DNA from: Sipunculus nudus
Lineage: Eukaryota > Annelida > Sipuncula > Golfingiida > Sipunculidae
NCBI GenBank assembly: GCA_026874595.1
Contig: CM049306.1
Span: forward strand, 49,736,019 to 49,800,018
Length of the DNA stretch: 64,000 nt
Direction of reading: 5' to 3'
This document shows positions 38,411-51,735 of this stretch, in pieces (within the stretch, counting starts at the first letter, position 1; every line of letters starts with the position of its first letter). A model generated the notes under the pieces. That model saw only the letters and a program-made list of their open reading frames with translations, was not told where the DNA came from and did not search any database. The position numbers and the translations under genes are program-made.

Positions 38411-39938
38411 AAGACATACTAGGTGTAAGGAACTTTACCCAGGCTCTTAAAACAAAAAAAAAAGTTATATTGCGTTATAAGGTGCACATATTACCGGCAT
38501 CAGGAACGTATTTTTCCACGTAAAACCTTTAACTCAAGCTAAACATCTGAACTTTAATTTTACACCAGGTAACTGCATATTTTTTTAAGTTCTCATGAAA
38601 ATCGAAATAAATAATAGAAGCCAAGTACAGCACATACCACCTTCAGTTAACTCAAAAATGAAAAAAAAAAAAACCAGCCATAAAACAGCCCATTAGAATG
38701 GACTCCTCAATCGCCGTCGGCTGCTACCATACAAACTGCATGAAGGAAGCCAATTTTTGGATGGGAAGTTTTCTCCCATTTATTTTCTCAGAAAATAAAT
38801 TTCCATAAAAGAGAAAAAAAGAGCATTGGTCTAAGGATAATCGAAGATAAGACATCACAGGTTAATAAAGAAGCCTTAAAGGGCTTAATCAGCCTTTCAA
38901 ATTGAAACAGGTATATAGGCCTACATCACACTTTTAATCATAGTCGTGAAGGTTCTTGTTGTTAATATATGAGACAAATGATACAGATTATACGATTTCC
39001 ACTTATTATAAGTTGTGCTTCGAAATTTTCTTCCTTGTAGCCTATCTGGTCAGGTGTCGGTTGTGTCATTTCAAAGTGCATCCAACTTAATCCTTGAATA
39101 AAGTCATCAGATCTCCGCTTATGTTAATTTGGTTACATTTACAGTCTCCAGATGGCGCTGGGCACAAAACCCAGTCTGCTATGAGATTCCAGGTCTAAAA
39201 ATAAAATCCCTAAAGTTTCTGGCTCTGTCAGCCCAATGCACCTATATGGCACGATATTAATCTGTCTTAAAACTGTAAAACTTTACAGCACCGACTAACG
39301 TTTGCCCTCTGTCTTCTATGCGGAGCTGATATCACCGGCGTCAAGACACGCCCGTTGTAATAACTTTGCTTGACATTACTGTATATTATATTATGCCTTG
39401 TAAAGTTCAGTCATTTACCAATCCCGGCTCGCTTTCATTTACTTTACCAGCGTAGTTGGACGGAGATTATGCTTCCTTCCTGTTAGTTTGACCTTTAGTA
39501 TGTTTGTTGTGTGTGACATCTGTCTGCATAGTGTGTATCAAACTGTAATAACATTGGCTATACGTGCGGCTGAATATATGGAATGATATTTTGTTCATCG
39601 GGGCAAAACTAAAAAGAAAGTGTCTGCTCGTGTATCTGTCTAACGACAAAGAAATGTTACTGACCTCAGCTGACCTCAGGTGAGACGTTTTGTACTATAA
39701 AACTACTTTAGGGAGTTTAGAATATTTGAACAATACGGTAAAATAAATCTAGTGTTGGCGGATGCATGTGATCCCCACATGCCGGATATTCCTTTGTTTC
39801 AATTAAATTTTCAATCAAAAGCATTTATATACCGGCGGGCATGTGATAAGTCGTTTTTGCTTATGTCGTATCGAACTGATAAATACTTGTATTTATCAGT
39901 CATATTAAAAGTACCGGTTAAACACATCGCGTCTTTTC

Positions 39939-39940
<2 letters not shown>

Positions 39941-40005
<65 letters not shown>
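39941..40005. repeat. (AT)n microsatellite
   Basis: A perfect AT run of about 64 bases, paired with another 120 bases downstream. Confidence 0.97.
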
Positions 40006-40009
<4 letters not shown>

Positions 40010-40124
40010 GCTTGTTTACTTTTACGATTAGCATCTTATCTACAAATGTAATATTTCGAAATAATTTCTTTTAATTTAAATTGAGAAATTGAAACCTTCA
40101 GGAACACAAAGACAGCCATGAAAA

Positions 40125-40126
<2 letters not shown>

Positions 40127-40185
<59 letters not shown>
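40127..40185. repeat. (AT)n microsatellite
   Basis: A perfect AT run of about 59 bases. With 39941-40005 it forms two self-complementary tracts close together. Confidence 0.97.
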
Positions 40186-40186
<1 letters not shown>

Positions 40187-42157
40187 TGCTTTGCTTTCCC
40201 TCGATATTTCATATGGTGCTTCATTTTACAGTGCTTAACATTTTTAATTTTAGAAAATCGCGCTTTTCTATTTAACCTCCGTCCCTCCTCCAACTTGGTA
40301 TAAAAAAAACTATTGCCTGAGCCTTTAATTAATCCCTTGGTTGTCAATGTGTACCCTGTCCTACAAGTTATCATCAGGAAAATCATAGGTCTCATAAGCA
40401 AGCAACTAGAATAGCGTGCATTATATATATATAACTGATTACAGGGCATCATGGGTTTAGTAAAGTATTGAAAAACGCAAAGAAGCAAAGAGCAGATACG
40501 GAAACTTTGTTCCGAGACCACTGCGTTGAGGAAGACAGAGCGACCTCTGTCGGGAAGTGGAAACACTACTTGAGGACACGAGTTGACAGCGGTGACGGTG
40601 ACGTGAGTGGTCCCAGTTACAATGCGTCAGCGTGGGACTCCCACAAGCGGCCTGACGCACATACCAAAGCGTCTGTATGGCTATTCATATTTAGTTTAGT
40701 ATCAAACATACACGAGAGCGGCCGGGCCGGGACTTTGGCCGGCTGAATAGGGAGACATTTCGAGGCGCCCGTTTCGTTCACACCGCTGTTGTTCGGGAGT
40801 TTGTACCTCATGTAGGATTTTACCTATCGGAAACCACTTTCCAGGTAAGAGTATGCGACTGTTTTCTGTCATGGTAATTATTTGACGTAACCACACCTTG
40901 CAGTAGCACTCATTGACCCGTGTGTTACGTTGTCACCCTGGGATTTTATAATACAGTATTTAAGATAATATTCATATATACTCAATAACAATTTCGATAT
41001 ATCTGTATCATTTCATATCTTTTGGAGACATTTTCACGCTTTGCCATATATTATAAGCACCTGTACACACTTCCGGAGTGACATACGGAGAACAGGCTTT
41101 AAGACTGGAATAGCTTAGATTCTGATATGCCAACATAAGGGTAAATTTCAAAATGGCACCAAAATTGTACTAACGAAAGTCTCATAAAACAACCTTGGAC
41201 CTTTTAAACGGTTAATGATGCTACAAATGCTAAACGAACGAACCCTTATAGATGCTCCTAGACCTGCGTTCACATATATGGGTTTAAGTAAACAGTGTAA
41301 GTACACATATACTAGTATGTCATTTCCTGTGAGTCCAACAGGCATCGTTTCCATTCAGATAATAACGTGCCACGGTGAGAGCGAAAGCTCTGTTTGTTAA
41401 TTTTATGAACGCAAAGCGCAGGTAGGCAACCACATGTCGCATTACGTGGAACCAATGTCAGGCACATGCTGAAAAAAGTTGTGTATCAACAATGAATAAA
41501 TAACACGACGTGAAGCTGATGGCGAATATTTTTATTTCATTTTTTGTGTCCCGGAATTAAGTTACATTTATGGTGAAACATGTTGGTGAGATATAGATAT
41601 GTGGGAGAGATAATAATTTAGAACAGCACTAGTCAATCTGTATGTACAGACGTGGTCGCCCCGATGTAGATAACATCCCGACAAAGGCTGTCAAATACGA
41701 CTGTTACGCACGCAATGTCTCGGACAGGACATTCAAATGTGTGTATATGGTGTTTGCATGAGGCGCATCCAGGCATGGCGTATATCTGATGTCACTATAT
41801 ACAGCATCACTTCGTTGTCCTCGCTTCGATGCTCGTTTGAGACTTAATGGCCACTCTTAAGTAAAGCAGAAAATAGCCCGCACCGGGAGGCGTGCCGGAG
41901 TTCCCGGGACCCAGGCGGACAATTAAATCGGTGACACTTTTGTGATATAAGTACGGTCTTGATGTTCAGATAACTGACGTATTGATGCTCGGTCACACCG
42001 TCCAAAATACATGGCATTCCATTGACACTGGCAGCATTTACACTAAGTGAATGCAGCTCTGCAAGATGTCATATGTAATTTACCAATAGCTAGATTGCAT
42101 TGGTAAACAGAAAGGTCAAATGCAGGACCGGAGGACTGGATTTTCCCCAAAGCCACA

Positions 42158-42158
<1 letters not shown>

Positions 42159-42226
<68 letters not shown>
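42159..42226. repeat. (AT)n microsatellite
   Basis: A perfect TA run of about 67 bases. Confidence 0.97.
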
Positions 42227-42227
<1 letters not shown>

Positions 42228-43954
42228 TCAATATACTATGTACTATATACAATATACTATAATAGCTTTCATAATTATTGTGGTTTTCCGTAGCCACACA
42301 AACCTTTGCCACAGAGCTATAAATCAACATGTTCACTGATGGGTACGAAGTTTACCATATTGCCTGCGGGAATAGTTGAAAGGTTCTGATTTCCCGTCGT
42401 GGACACCCCACCCGCGTCGGGTTACAACCAGATCTGGTTCAAGGGACAGGAAACTGAGACAAAAGAGGTAAAGCTATACCCAGGTCTTTAATCCGGCTGC
42501 CGACCAATAAATTGGCAAAAGGCTTTCGGTCGCATGTGCAAATATTTTATTTTTTTCTTTGCATATCGCAATATCTTATTCTGAGAAAAGCCACCGATAC
42601 ATAGATCGTAAAAAAGGGCAAACAGGAGTAAAAGGGGCAAATAGTTGAAGCCATATAGTACCTCAGCGATCGGTCTCGATGGTCGGTTATTGTTTTCTTA
42701 TAGTATAGACAGTCGTGTGCATTAAGATTCGGTCGAGGCCGTGTTTCCCTCGGGATTCTGGTTGTGAAGAAAGGCAGATATGCGTGCATCACATGCTTAC
42801 CTTTCAAATGATATGACGAAGTGGGGTTTGAAATACTTATATTTCCTGCCCATGCATGCACGCAGCAGCAGCTGTTAGAATTCTAAACATACACACTGTT
42901 TCACGAAAATATCCAGAATATAGAAAGAAACTGCCTCAACTAGGTAGCAGGGACAGGTAAATGTATTGAAATTTTAAATATATATAAAAGGGTCAACGAA
43001 GCCACTGTCAATGTTGTTTGTATTTGCTCAACTTTCAGTCATTTACCTCCGACTAACAATGTCTCATACACCATTAACGACATATTTGGGATAGGGTTAA
43101 GGGGGCTTATATGAAATTTAAAAAAATGCGATAGCTTTCGTGTATACCAATATGTTCTGTGAAATGAAAGACAGGATCCTTAACCACTTCCATTTCCAAA
43201 CAGTTTCCGGCGTTGAGATGTATTTTCGTGTCACATTTCCTGTGGCTTTTATAAACAATGACTGTCTCATTTTTCCAAGCTTTTCAAAAGCGATGTCGTT
43301 CGTCATCTTTGGTAAAGACCAAAAGAAAGAGTTCAGAAGTCGCATGTCGAAAATAAAGGTCTTGCATTGGTTAATAGTTCTAGAATAAAGTAAAAACAGG
43401 TGGAAGTAACTCAAAGCAAGGTCTGGACTGAAACTGAAATGGAAGGGTTAATTGGGTTCACCAACGAAAAAGCAACCCTAAAATGTTGTTCTTATTACAG
43501 CACAACCAGGAACATACTTGAGCCCGATGACCTTGAAGAACAATTATGTGTTCAGCTCTTGGAATTACCCAATGTTTATATATTTATATAGTTGTGTGAA
43601 CTCTGGTGGCAACTAATTTACTCGTTATTTAGAAGCAATTCTTTACGTGTTCGATATTGTTCAGCTCAAAGCCCGTGAATTTATATATATATATAATCAA
43701 GCAGATCACTAGGACATGAACTTGTATAAACACGTGTTGTTCTAAACAGGGGGATCATTTCATGTTGTATATCAGGCACGGTGTGATGGGCAAGTTTGTG
43801 CAAAATGAAGTCAAGGATTGTTTTTTATTCTTTATTAATTTTTAACATTCATATATCATGGTAACCAGACTGATTTGATGTTTTGGAAATGTTTCATGGC
43901 TATCAATAAACTTACGGGTATCAACAATCATCACTCATATTTTAAAGAGGCGAA

Positions 43955-43956
<2 letters not shown>

Positions 43957-44024
<68 letters not shown>
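43957..44024. repeat. (AT)n microsatellite
   Basis: A TA run of about 67 bases with one interruption near its end. Confidence 0.97.
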
Positions 44025-47000
44025 AGCCCGAGTATTTATGAGTATTCAAAGCTATGCGTCCCAATGATTAATGATTTGATGTATTCAAAATTGGGAAACT
44101 GCAATGGAGAGTATAAGAGGCATTTAGTTTTCACTTCTATTATCGTGCATTTTGATATATGTGTATTAATACTACTACCACCATGTACTTTAGAACCACT
44201 TTTATCATAAAAATAATACTAAAAATACTACTAATACAACTAATAATAATACTGTTAATACTAAAACTACTATAATTAGGAGTCTAATAACAATAACAAT
44301 AATAACAAAATAAAAATTATGTTCATCATTTATCATGTCATGCAAAATAAAGAGGTCCTAGAACTTCGGTCTAATGACAAAAAAGCAGTACTGTTTATAA
44401 GTCAATATTTTCCCGGAGGTCTTGCCGTTATAAGTTTGGACTTTTATGATTGCGTTTGAATAAATTTGTACAGCCGTTTGTATGTCTTACGAGCTAAATA
44501 TCAAAGTTGTGCTCATGCCTTTATTAGTGTGTGTTGAATACTTTTAATTTTCTGTCTGCTTATGACTGCCAGTTATGGTCTATATACATTTTTAATATAC
44601 ATTTTTGTCCTGGTGTACCGGTGGCAGGATTAGACGCATTCATCGTTGTTCTGTGTCTAGGCCTATATAACATGTATAGGAGTTAGAATTATTTGTGTGG
44701 TTATTTGACGTCGCTGCTCATGACCAGTACACGGCGAGTGCAGAGGGGTGGAGGGATATTCATATGTTTATTAGATGTGTACATATACAAATTTACAGAC
44801 GCATATATGAATACCCCGGGTAGATTACGCGACACAGTGACGAGTTCATTACCCGTTATATGTCTTTTGGTCAATATGTATGTCTCTTTGTCATATACTA
44901 GCAGAATTTAGTTTCTGCTGTTTTCTTCTCTGTATTTTGACTTCCGACAACCGGACTATGGTGTGTATAAAATTTGGCGGCACGTGACCGCTTTTGAAGT
45001 GTGTACGAGGATTTATTAAGTAAGAGTATGATAAGTACGAGATTAATATACATCCCGGACAGTCCTAAGGCGCGCGTATATCCGTATATAGAGAGAGATT
45101 AGTCGCGCGATTAAACCCGTAATAGTAGAGAAGATACCGGGCTTACCGCGAATAACGCTTGAGTTACCACCACATCATCGGAAAAAATGAGTAGAATGAC
45201 TGATATGTATCCACATAGGTCATGGATTAGAATTTAATATATAGTTCAATTAGAGTCAATCATGCATGATTACATGCATGAAATTAATTGGTCGGACCTG
45301 TATTTAATATTTCATTTCAGTTTTCTGTGCAGGAGTATGACTAAAGACACACATTATTTCTATATACAGATTAAGTTGACTGAATTATATTTTTTTAAGA
45401 TTTCTGGTCTTTTTGTATAGCATGTACTAAAGAGGAACCCTATAATTATATGAAATCATATTATATGTCTTAAAGTTACTAAGGTACAATCCATACTTCC
45501 CGTACTTCCCTTGATTAGGCGGTATTTTACATGATACACGTTGCTAATTTTTGTTTAGATGTTGCATCGAATTAACATTTCTGCTCCTCTAAAAATTCTG
45601 TTAATTATCGCCGAACAGGTCATTTATTTTGACACGTTGGATTTGCTGAAATTACAGTATTGCCCTCCCTTCGTGACGTCATCTTAAAGAATTCAACCCG
45701 CTAGCCTGTGCGATTATTAAAGCGTTCTATTTTGTATATACGCCTTCGCGTTCGCCTACGCGTACATGTGTACATTGAAACGTTCTAGTGTCATAAAAAT
45801 AGACTCTAATTTAATCGCACTTATGTATACGTAGTTTTAGGGTAACGTAGCTTTATACTAATTAGTCATTCGCCTCAACTTATCCAGAACAAAATATATA
45901 ATATTCATTTTAATAAGATTTATTTAGGTAATACAAATACAAACAATAACGAAATTGTCAATCATGCACTTCGGGGCCTTTATTTCTCGCAGAGGGCACA
46001 ATCCACGCACAAGCAAAACCATGCACGTGCCAGCTAAGGCTTGCCCCTTTTACAGTCCATGCATGCATGTCCACAGTCACAGGGTGTAGTATTTATTGAC
46101 CAGCTGTTTGGAGTGACGGTTCGAGACTGGGGAAGTTCCATCACTCTCAGGTGGGCCATCACTAAATGATCTTCACTCTAATAAACATAAGATAAAATTG
46201 CTAGTGCACAGCGGAGAAAGTGAAAGGGTAGAGAGTTCACAGAGTTTATAAGCAATTAATGAATATACACTTTCTCTTTGTTACACATTGTCTCTGCATA
46301 TGTCTTCTAATTATGATATGCAGTTGCTTTGGTATTGTACACACACATACACACACACACACGCTCACACACGCACACACCATCACCTGTGAAGTGATAC
46401 AGTCCAGAAGTCTGCCGCTGACAGATACCTACGCGTTAATTGCCGCCCTGCCTGTGGAGAGCGATGAGAATGACCAACCAACATTTCTGGTAAATCATTC
46501 AGCGTGTGTCACCTGCCGGCTGAAGAAGCCTTGATTCTGGAAGTCACCACACTGCAGACTATAATACGGTTTACACAGGTTGTCTCTTACGTTATATGAA
46601 AGTTCACCGTTTTCTTTCCCGGGACATTCCCTCATTTCTCGAGTTGTTTATCCACCTGGTGGTCACATGAGACATTTCTTGCCTCTGCTCGGTAACCCAA
46701 TAATATGAACAATTTGAGTAAAGGTTTATATTACAACTTTGATTAATTGGGTCGTAAGGGTCAAGACTGCGTGTCTAGTGAAGTATACATACCAGTGTTC
46801 AGGTGTTGACAAACTTGTTTATACTATTTGTACATTGATTGTCACCCTGCCTGCAGGGAGGGGTTAATGGAATGGTCAGACACGATTTTGTGCTATCTAA
46901 ACTGTATCATCAGCAGACCGAAGAAAGCTTCTCAAAGTCTGCCAAAACTGAACTCGAATATTTCGTTGGGTCTACGTTCTTTTTATAGGAAACTAGAAAT

Positions 47001-47302
47001 CTGCATTCTAAGGAATGCAAGCCTCCGCCATGAGGGGGTCCCTGTCGTTGGATGCTCCAAAATCGTGTTAACTGTCACCTATTCAGCCCGTATATTCCCA
47101 GGTTCATTCTTACACAAATTACCGTACATTTGTGAATATTCATCGAAGACGTTCCTGAATCCGGATCATGTTCGGGGTCTACACCAAAGTCTAACCGTTT
47201 CTTCATTGGTACATTCCCGAAATGCCCTGAAATTTCATGAGATTCCGATTATGGTTGCGTCAGTTATGATGTGAACAAAAAAAAAACAAAAAACAAAAAA
47301 CA

Positions 47303-47304
<2 letters not shown>

Positions 47305-47352
<48 letters not shown>
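47305..47352. repeat. (CA)n microsatellite with A-rich lead
   Basis: A CA run of about 47 bases preceded by an A-rich stretch (about 47275-47304) broken by single C residues. Confidence 0.96.
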
Positions 47353-47353
<1 letters not shown>

Positions 47354-48551
47354 GGAACCGTTTGTTCTGTACTGAGGAATCGTATATGGTTTGTATCTAA
47401 TAATTCTTCACGATCGTACCTATACAAGTAACAGCATTGTGCTTAGTTCGGAAAATATTAGCCTGATCGTGGATTTTTTTTTAGATTTTTTGGACAACTG
47501 TTTTGGACAAAACGGTGTTACATTTACGAGATTTATATTGAGAACTGAGATATTTTACATTGGATCTGTATATTGGGTCTGTGCTGTGTATGTCATTTGC
47601 ATTTTTCAGTCTATTAGAAAAATATTCTCAGTTGTTATTAGGTTAAGTTGTAACAAGTTTGTCCATCTGCTCAGCCCCATGACCCATAGGTCACTTGTCA
47701 CGTAATACCATAAGGTGAACTCCGCGACCTTTAAACATACTTTGCAATTTTTTGCCTGGGGGAAGAGTGATATCAAACCGCAGACCGCACGTCTTATAAA
47801 TAGCGATTCTGACCGAAATGGAAAGTAACCAGATCCAAAGTTAAATGAACACAGGACGGACAATTCTTTACATGAAACTGAGCCAGTGTGAATATTCCTC
47901 GGGACTTCTGAAGTTCAATAGAACCTGCCCAGGTCAGGCATTCACGGTCTGTGTCGTCCTTCTAAAGTTTACACAGCGTCGTGTCCACATGATCCCTCTG
48001 GCCAGTTGACAACTACTTACTATATGGCTGGTGTATGTGTCACCAGGATTACCCGGACGAGTACATGACCCCGCACAGCAGGGGTACCTAATACTACCTA
48101 TAGATCAGACCAAGTGCTCTTTTTCTTTCTTTCAAACTGCTATGCTGTCATATGGTCAATATCTTTAACTAAGCTACTTGACCGTAGTGAACGTAGTGGC
48201 GATTCGTCCTTTCAATGGACGCCCCATGCAGACGTATAGTCAAATATGCCGTATATATGTCTGTTATGTCAACATCGTAGGAGAATCAAATGCCAATGTG
48301 TTGGTGTTAACATATCTAAAAACCCCGCTATAATGACAATGGAAGCTAGGTTTAGAAAAAAACGACCCTTTTTCAGTGCAAGGAATGTCGAATTATAATG
48401 AAGTATAAGTTTGGGGCCAGTTGTCACTACTACATATCGTCTTAATAAAGTCAAGAATAAATGAAAGTGCTGAAATTGATTAGCCAAACTTTCTTGTGTA
48501 TAATTCTGTAGACCTACGTCAGTTCTACGTCTCATCTGAAATGCTGACCAA

Positions 48552-48972
48552 ATATTGTGGTTGATTTCATATTCGCCATGTTAAATATTCGCGATTTTAA
48601 AATCACCCTTGTTTCGCGATGGTATCATTTTCGCGATTTGCCATACAGTAACTTACACAATTTACATGACCATTATTATATCAATTAATGTACGCCTGAT
48701 ATGTATGCAAAATCTATATTCTTAATGCAAAAATGCCAGATATGCAAAAATATTGATATTATTTAAATAATCCATCTTGCAATAACGAATTACATAAAAT
48801 GTATGATTACGCTACCGTCACAATGTACATGAAATGCCATTTAGGCTATAGAATAAATTACTGTGCAGATCTGCATGGCGTCTTATTCACGGAGGTTTTA
48901 TTTTAGCGATAATTTCTCCTTCGCGAATATCGTGGACTTGAAACCCTCGCGAACGAAAAGCCAAACAAATTA
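48552..48972. mobile_element. Degenerate CGCG-rich MITE
   Basis: The left end (TATTGTGGTTGATTTCATATT) and right end (CTCGCGAACGAAAAGCCAAAC) are a decayed inverted pair that resembles the ends of the better-preserved element at 49782. TTCGCGA motifs recur just inside both ends while the centre is AT-rich. It looks like an older member of the same family. Confidence 0.55.
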
Positions 48973-48991
48973 TTTGAAATACGGACATATA

Positions 48992-48995
<4 letters not shown>

Positions 48996-49024
<29 letters not shown>
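48996..49024. repeat. (GA)n microsatellite
   Basis: A perfect GA run of about 29 bases beside the degenerate MITE. Confidence 0.95.
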
Positions 49025-49029
<5 letters not shown>

Positions 49030-49781
49030 TAGAACTCTTGAGAGAGAGTTTTTATAGTCTTCTGTATTGTAAAGAATTACTTTAGTCACAACCACATGTA
49101 TGTTGAAGCAGGATATTGAAAGTGAATGAACATGTGTCATTCAGTACTGAATGGGGCCCTAAATAGTGCATGCGGTTTACATTCCTTGTAGTACAATGTA
49201 AATATTTTATCTGACCAATGATTACATCCAGAGCCCTTTGTATAGACCGAGCTCATATCACCCAACATAATATCTTCCATAAACACCACTGTTACAACAC
49301 AGTTATGTTATTTCAAATGTCTTGTAACTATATGGATACCTAGAAAACCGGTACATGTTTATTTCTCGTGGCTATAGCCATGAAGCAGTTGTACACACAC
49401 ACACACGTGAATCATGTACTTAGGCAAGTTAATTTTTAATTTAACCCTGCTCGTATATGACTTTAACTTCAGAAAAGCCTCAGTCGAATTAAGTTGGTTT
49501 ATGAGCCCGTCTACATGCATGTATAAATGTATTTGGAGAGCAGTATCTTGATTAATGTCTAAAACTTGTCCTTTGGCATTTCAAAAAGGGCATTGCAACA
49601 GACCCTCTTATATGGCGCCCTGGGTTGGCGAGATAATAGGGCATAATTAATTTAGTCCATGTCCAACCTTTAAAAAAATGAAATTCCGAGGTTTTTATGA
49701 TAATTTACCATGAATAAGCTGTCAAAGAGTAATTTTATACTTATTAAAATGACATAGCAGAACCAAGAACAACACCCTATA

Positions 49782-50204
49782 TACTGTGGTTGCCTTTTTG
49801 TTCGCGAGGGTTTTAATTTCGCGATATTCGCGAATGGGAAATAATCGCGAAAATGAAACCCTCGGGAATAATTGGCCAATGGATTACGTCCTTCTTATTT
49901 AATGTAGCCAATATTTGTATGGGAATAGATTAGAACAATGAGAATTGTTATAATAAGGTATGCAGGTATAGGGAAAACGTTCCCCTTAATTTGAACTTAA
50001 CTACTTAACTTTGTGTTCGGGCCCATCGTTATATGAGAAAAATATCACAAACTCATGACTTATTCTCATTTTATAACACTCATAGGTATGGCTTTACAAA
50101 ATATTTGGGTTCTGGTGAGATCGCGAAAATGAAATCCTCGCGAAACATTAAAATTTGAAAAATCGCGAAATTTCAGCCTCGCGAATATGAAGCCAACCAC
50201 AGTA
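49782..50204. mobile_element. CGCG-rich MITE with TA target duplication
   Basis: The ends are inverted repeats, TACTGTGGTTG... on the left and ...CCAACCACAGTA on the right. They extend imperfectly inward about 30 bp through the TTCGCGAGG motif. TA flanks both ends (49780-49781 and 50205-50206). Clusters of TCGCGA/TTCGCGAA sit inside each end. It is 423 bp with no coding capacity. A TA duplication fits Tc1/mariner-type or similar mobilisation, but the family is not established. Confidence 0.75.
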
Positions 50205-51735
50205 TATTAACTTTTATTTAGTTTATAAACGCGTACTTTATAGTACATTCTCGTATCTGAGTTCAAGGTCAACTTCATGAAACAATTTTCTTAATGGTTA
50301 ATTACCAATATATGATATATATACATGAATGTGACAGCAGAACGTACATATAGTGCCATACTTACTTTGTCGTCTGCTTCTGACCTTAGAATGGTGTTTT
50401 AATGGTACACCCTTTGATGTAAATATACGTAATAGAATATTATTACCATGGTAGTGTCCTTCATGAGTGTAACACTGAATGTGCGATAAAACTTCATGAA
50501 CCATGACACGAGCAGGGTTATAAGAAAGAGAGAAAGTCTATATTCTAAAGTCTATAATGTTTTGCCGCTGAATGCATGTGTTCAACCCGGCTGACGTACA
50601 AACGTCAGAGAATAGTGAAAAATAAGAGTCACCTATACATGTCACAGAAATAACTGTGTCTGAGACGCATTTCCTGCTTTTTCATGCTACAAATAAAATT
50701 TAAGTCATTGAAAGTACATGCATATATGTATGTTACAATATACTTCTTGGAATTCAGTTATGGCAGGCCTGTTTATATTAAGTATATCACCAATCTTTGT
50801 GAAATTATCGTCTCATATAACATTAGATATTACAATATATTCTAGGTTTCAAATGATACTTTAGGAATCTAGCTGTATAGCACTATGATGAAAAGATTCC
50901 AAGATGGATTTTATTGAAGTGGTTTAAGCTAGAGATGCTTTGTATCTGAAATCTTGTTGTATAATTGAAAGTATTAAAACAGCTGATTAATGAAAGTGGA
51001 TTAGCCCTGCTTAATAGTTTTGAACATAATAGTCACGGAAATTGAATAAGCTTGAGTCATGCATGCCGCGAACAAATACTTACTTGTTATTCTAGCCAGT
51101 TCTAAACCTTGAACCGATTATAGCTCATTATTTATACCTTCATATGTGATCTTGTAAATACACATCAAGTATATAATGAAAACTGCTCAAGAGGATTACG
51201 ACACCTCTGTAAGCATTAAATCCCTTTTTTACGGTAAGTGTATTAAGTGCATATATATGGTGTTTTCTCACCCGACAAAATATCCTTGAGATCTAAGAGT
51301 TGCCAGAAAAGCAACGAGGTCGTATATCTTGAGATATAGTAATCACAATTCAGTAATATACCATATAGAAATTTTATTTACACTTTCAATAAACTTTGAA
51401 TGCATGTAAACACGCAATTATAGCATTCGGACCATTTACATGGGATTTTTGCTCAGCTGACTGTGAGTCAACTGGGCTTTAAAGATCGGTCGTCGTCCGT
51501 CCGTCTGTTTGTCTGTCCGTCTGTATGCCTATCCGTCCATATACATTAGACTGGCACATTTTGACACCATTGAACCTGTAACTGAATATCCAAGGAGGTC
51601 TATAAAAAATCTCCTAAGAAACCTGAAATAAGGTCACTGTAACCTATATCCCCCGAGCTATTGAGCTTTTAAGTACCCCACCCCCCCCCAGAATAATTTA
51701 AAATTTGATACAAAACCTAAAGTATCTTGATGATT

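Larger units (their letters stand above)
38411..51450. other. Gene-free DNA upstream of SSR4
   Basis: No supported coding exon. The patch 40580-40844 is GC-richer with CpGs and ends at CCAG|GTAAGAG, and it could be a non-coding first exon (see findings). The 148-codon plus frame at 46828-47274 and the 176-codon minus frame at 40036-40566 show no recognisable family, and the latter runs through an (AT)n array. Trinucleotide-rich ATA/ACT sequence lies at 44170-44310. Confidence 0.5.

Noticed and set aside
40036-40566. 176-codon minus-strand frame
   Set aside because: Runs through an (AT)n array. The remaining sequence has no recognisable domain, and its length is explained by the stop-free repeat.
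46388-46492. Possible internal exon between an AAG acceptor-like site and CTG|GTAAAT
   Set aside because: The frame is open and of plausible composition, but it is short, the acceptor lacks a good pyrimidine tract (CA repeat instead), and no partner exon was found.
46828-47274. 148-codon plus-strand frame
   Set aside because: One of the longest non-repeat frames, but it shows no family resemblance, no splice sites framing it and no promoter or poly(A) context. Within chance for 64 kb.
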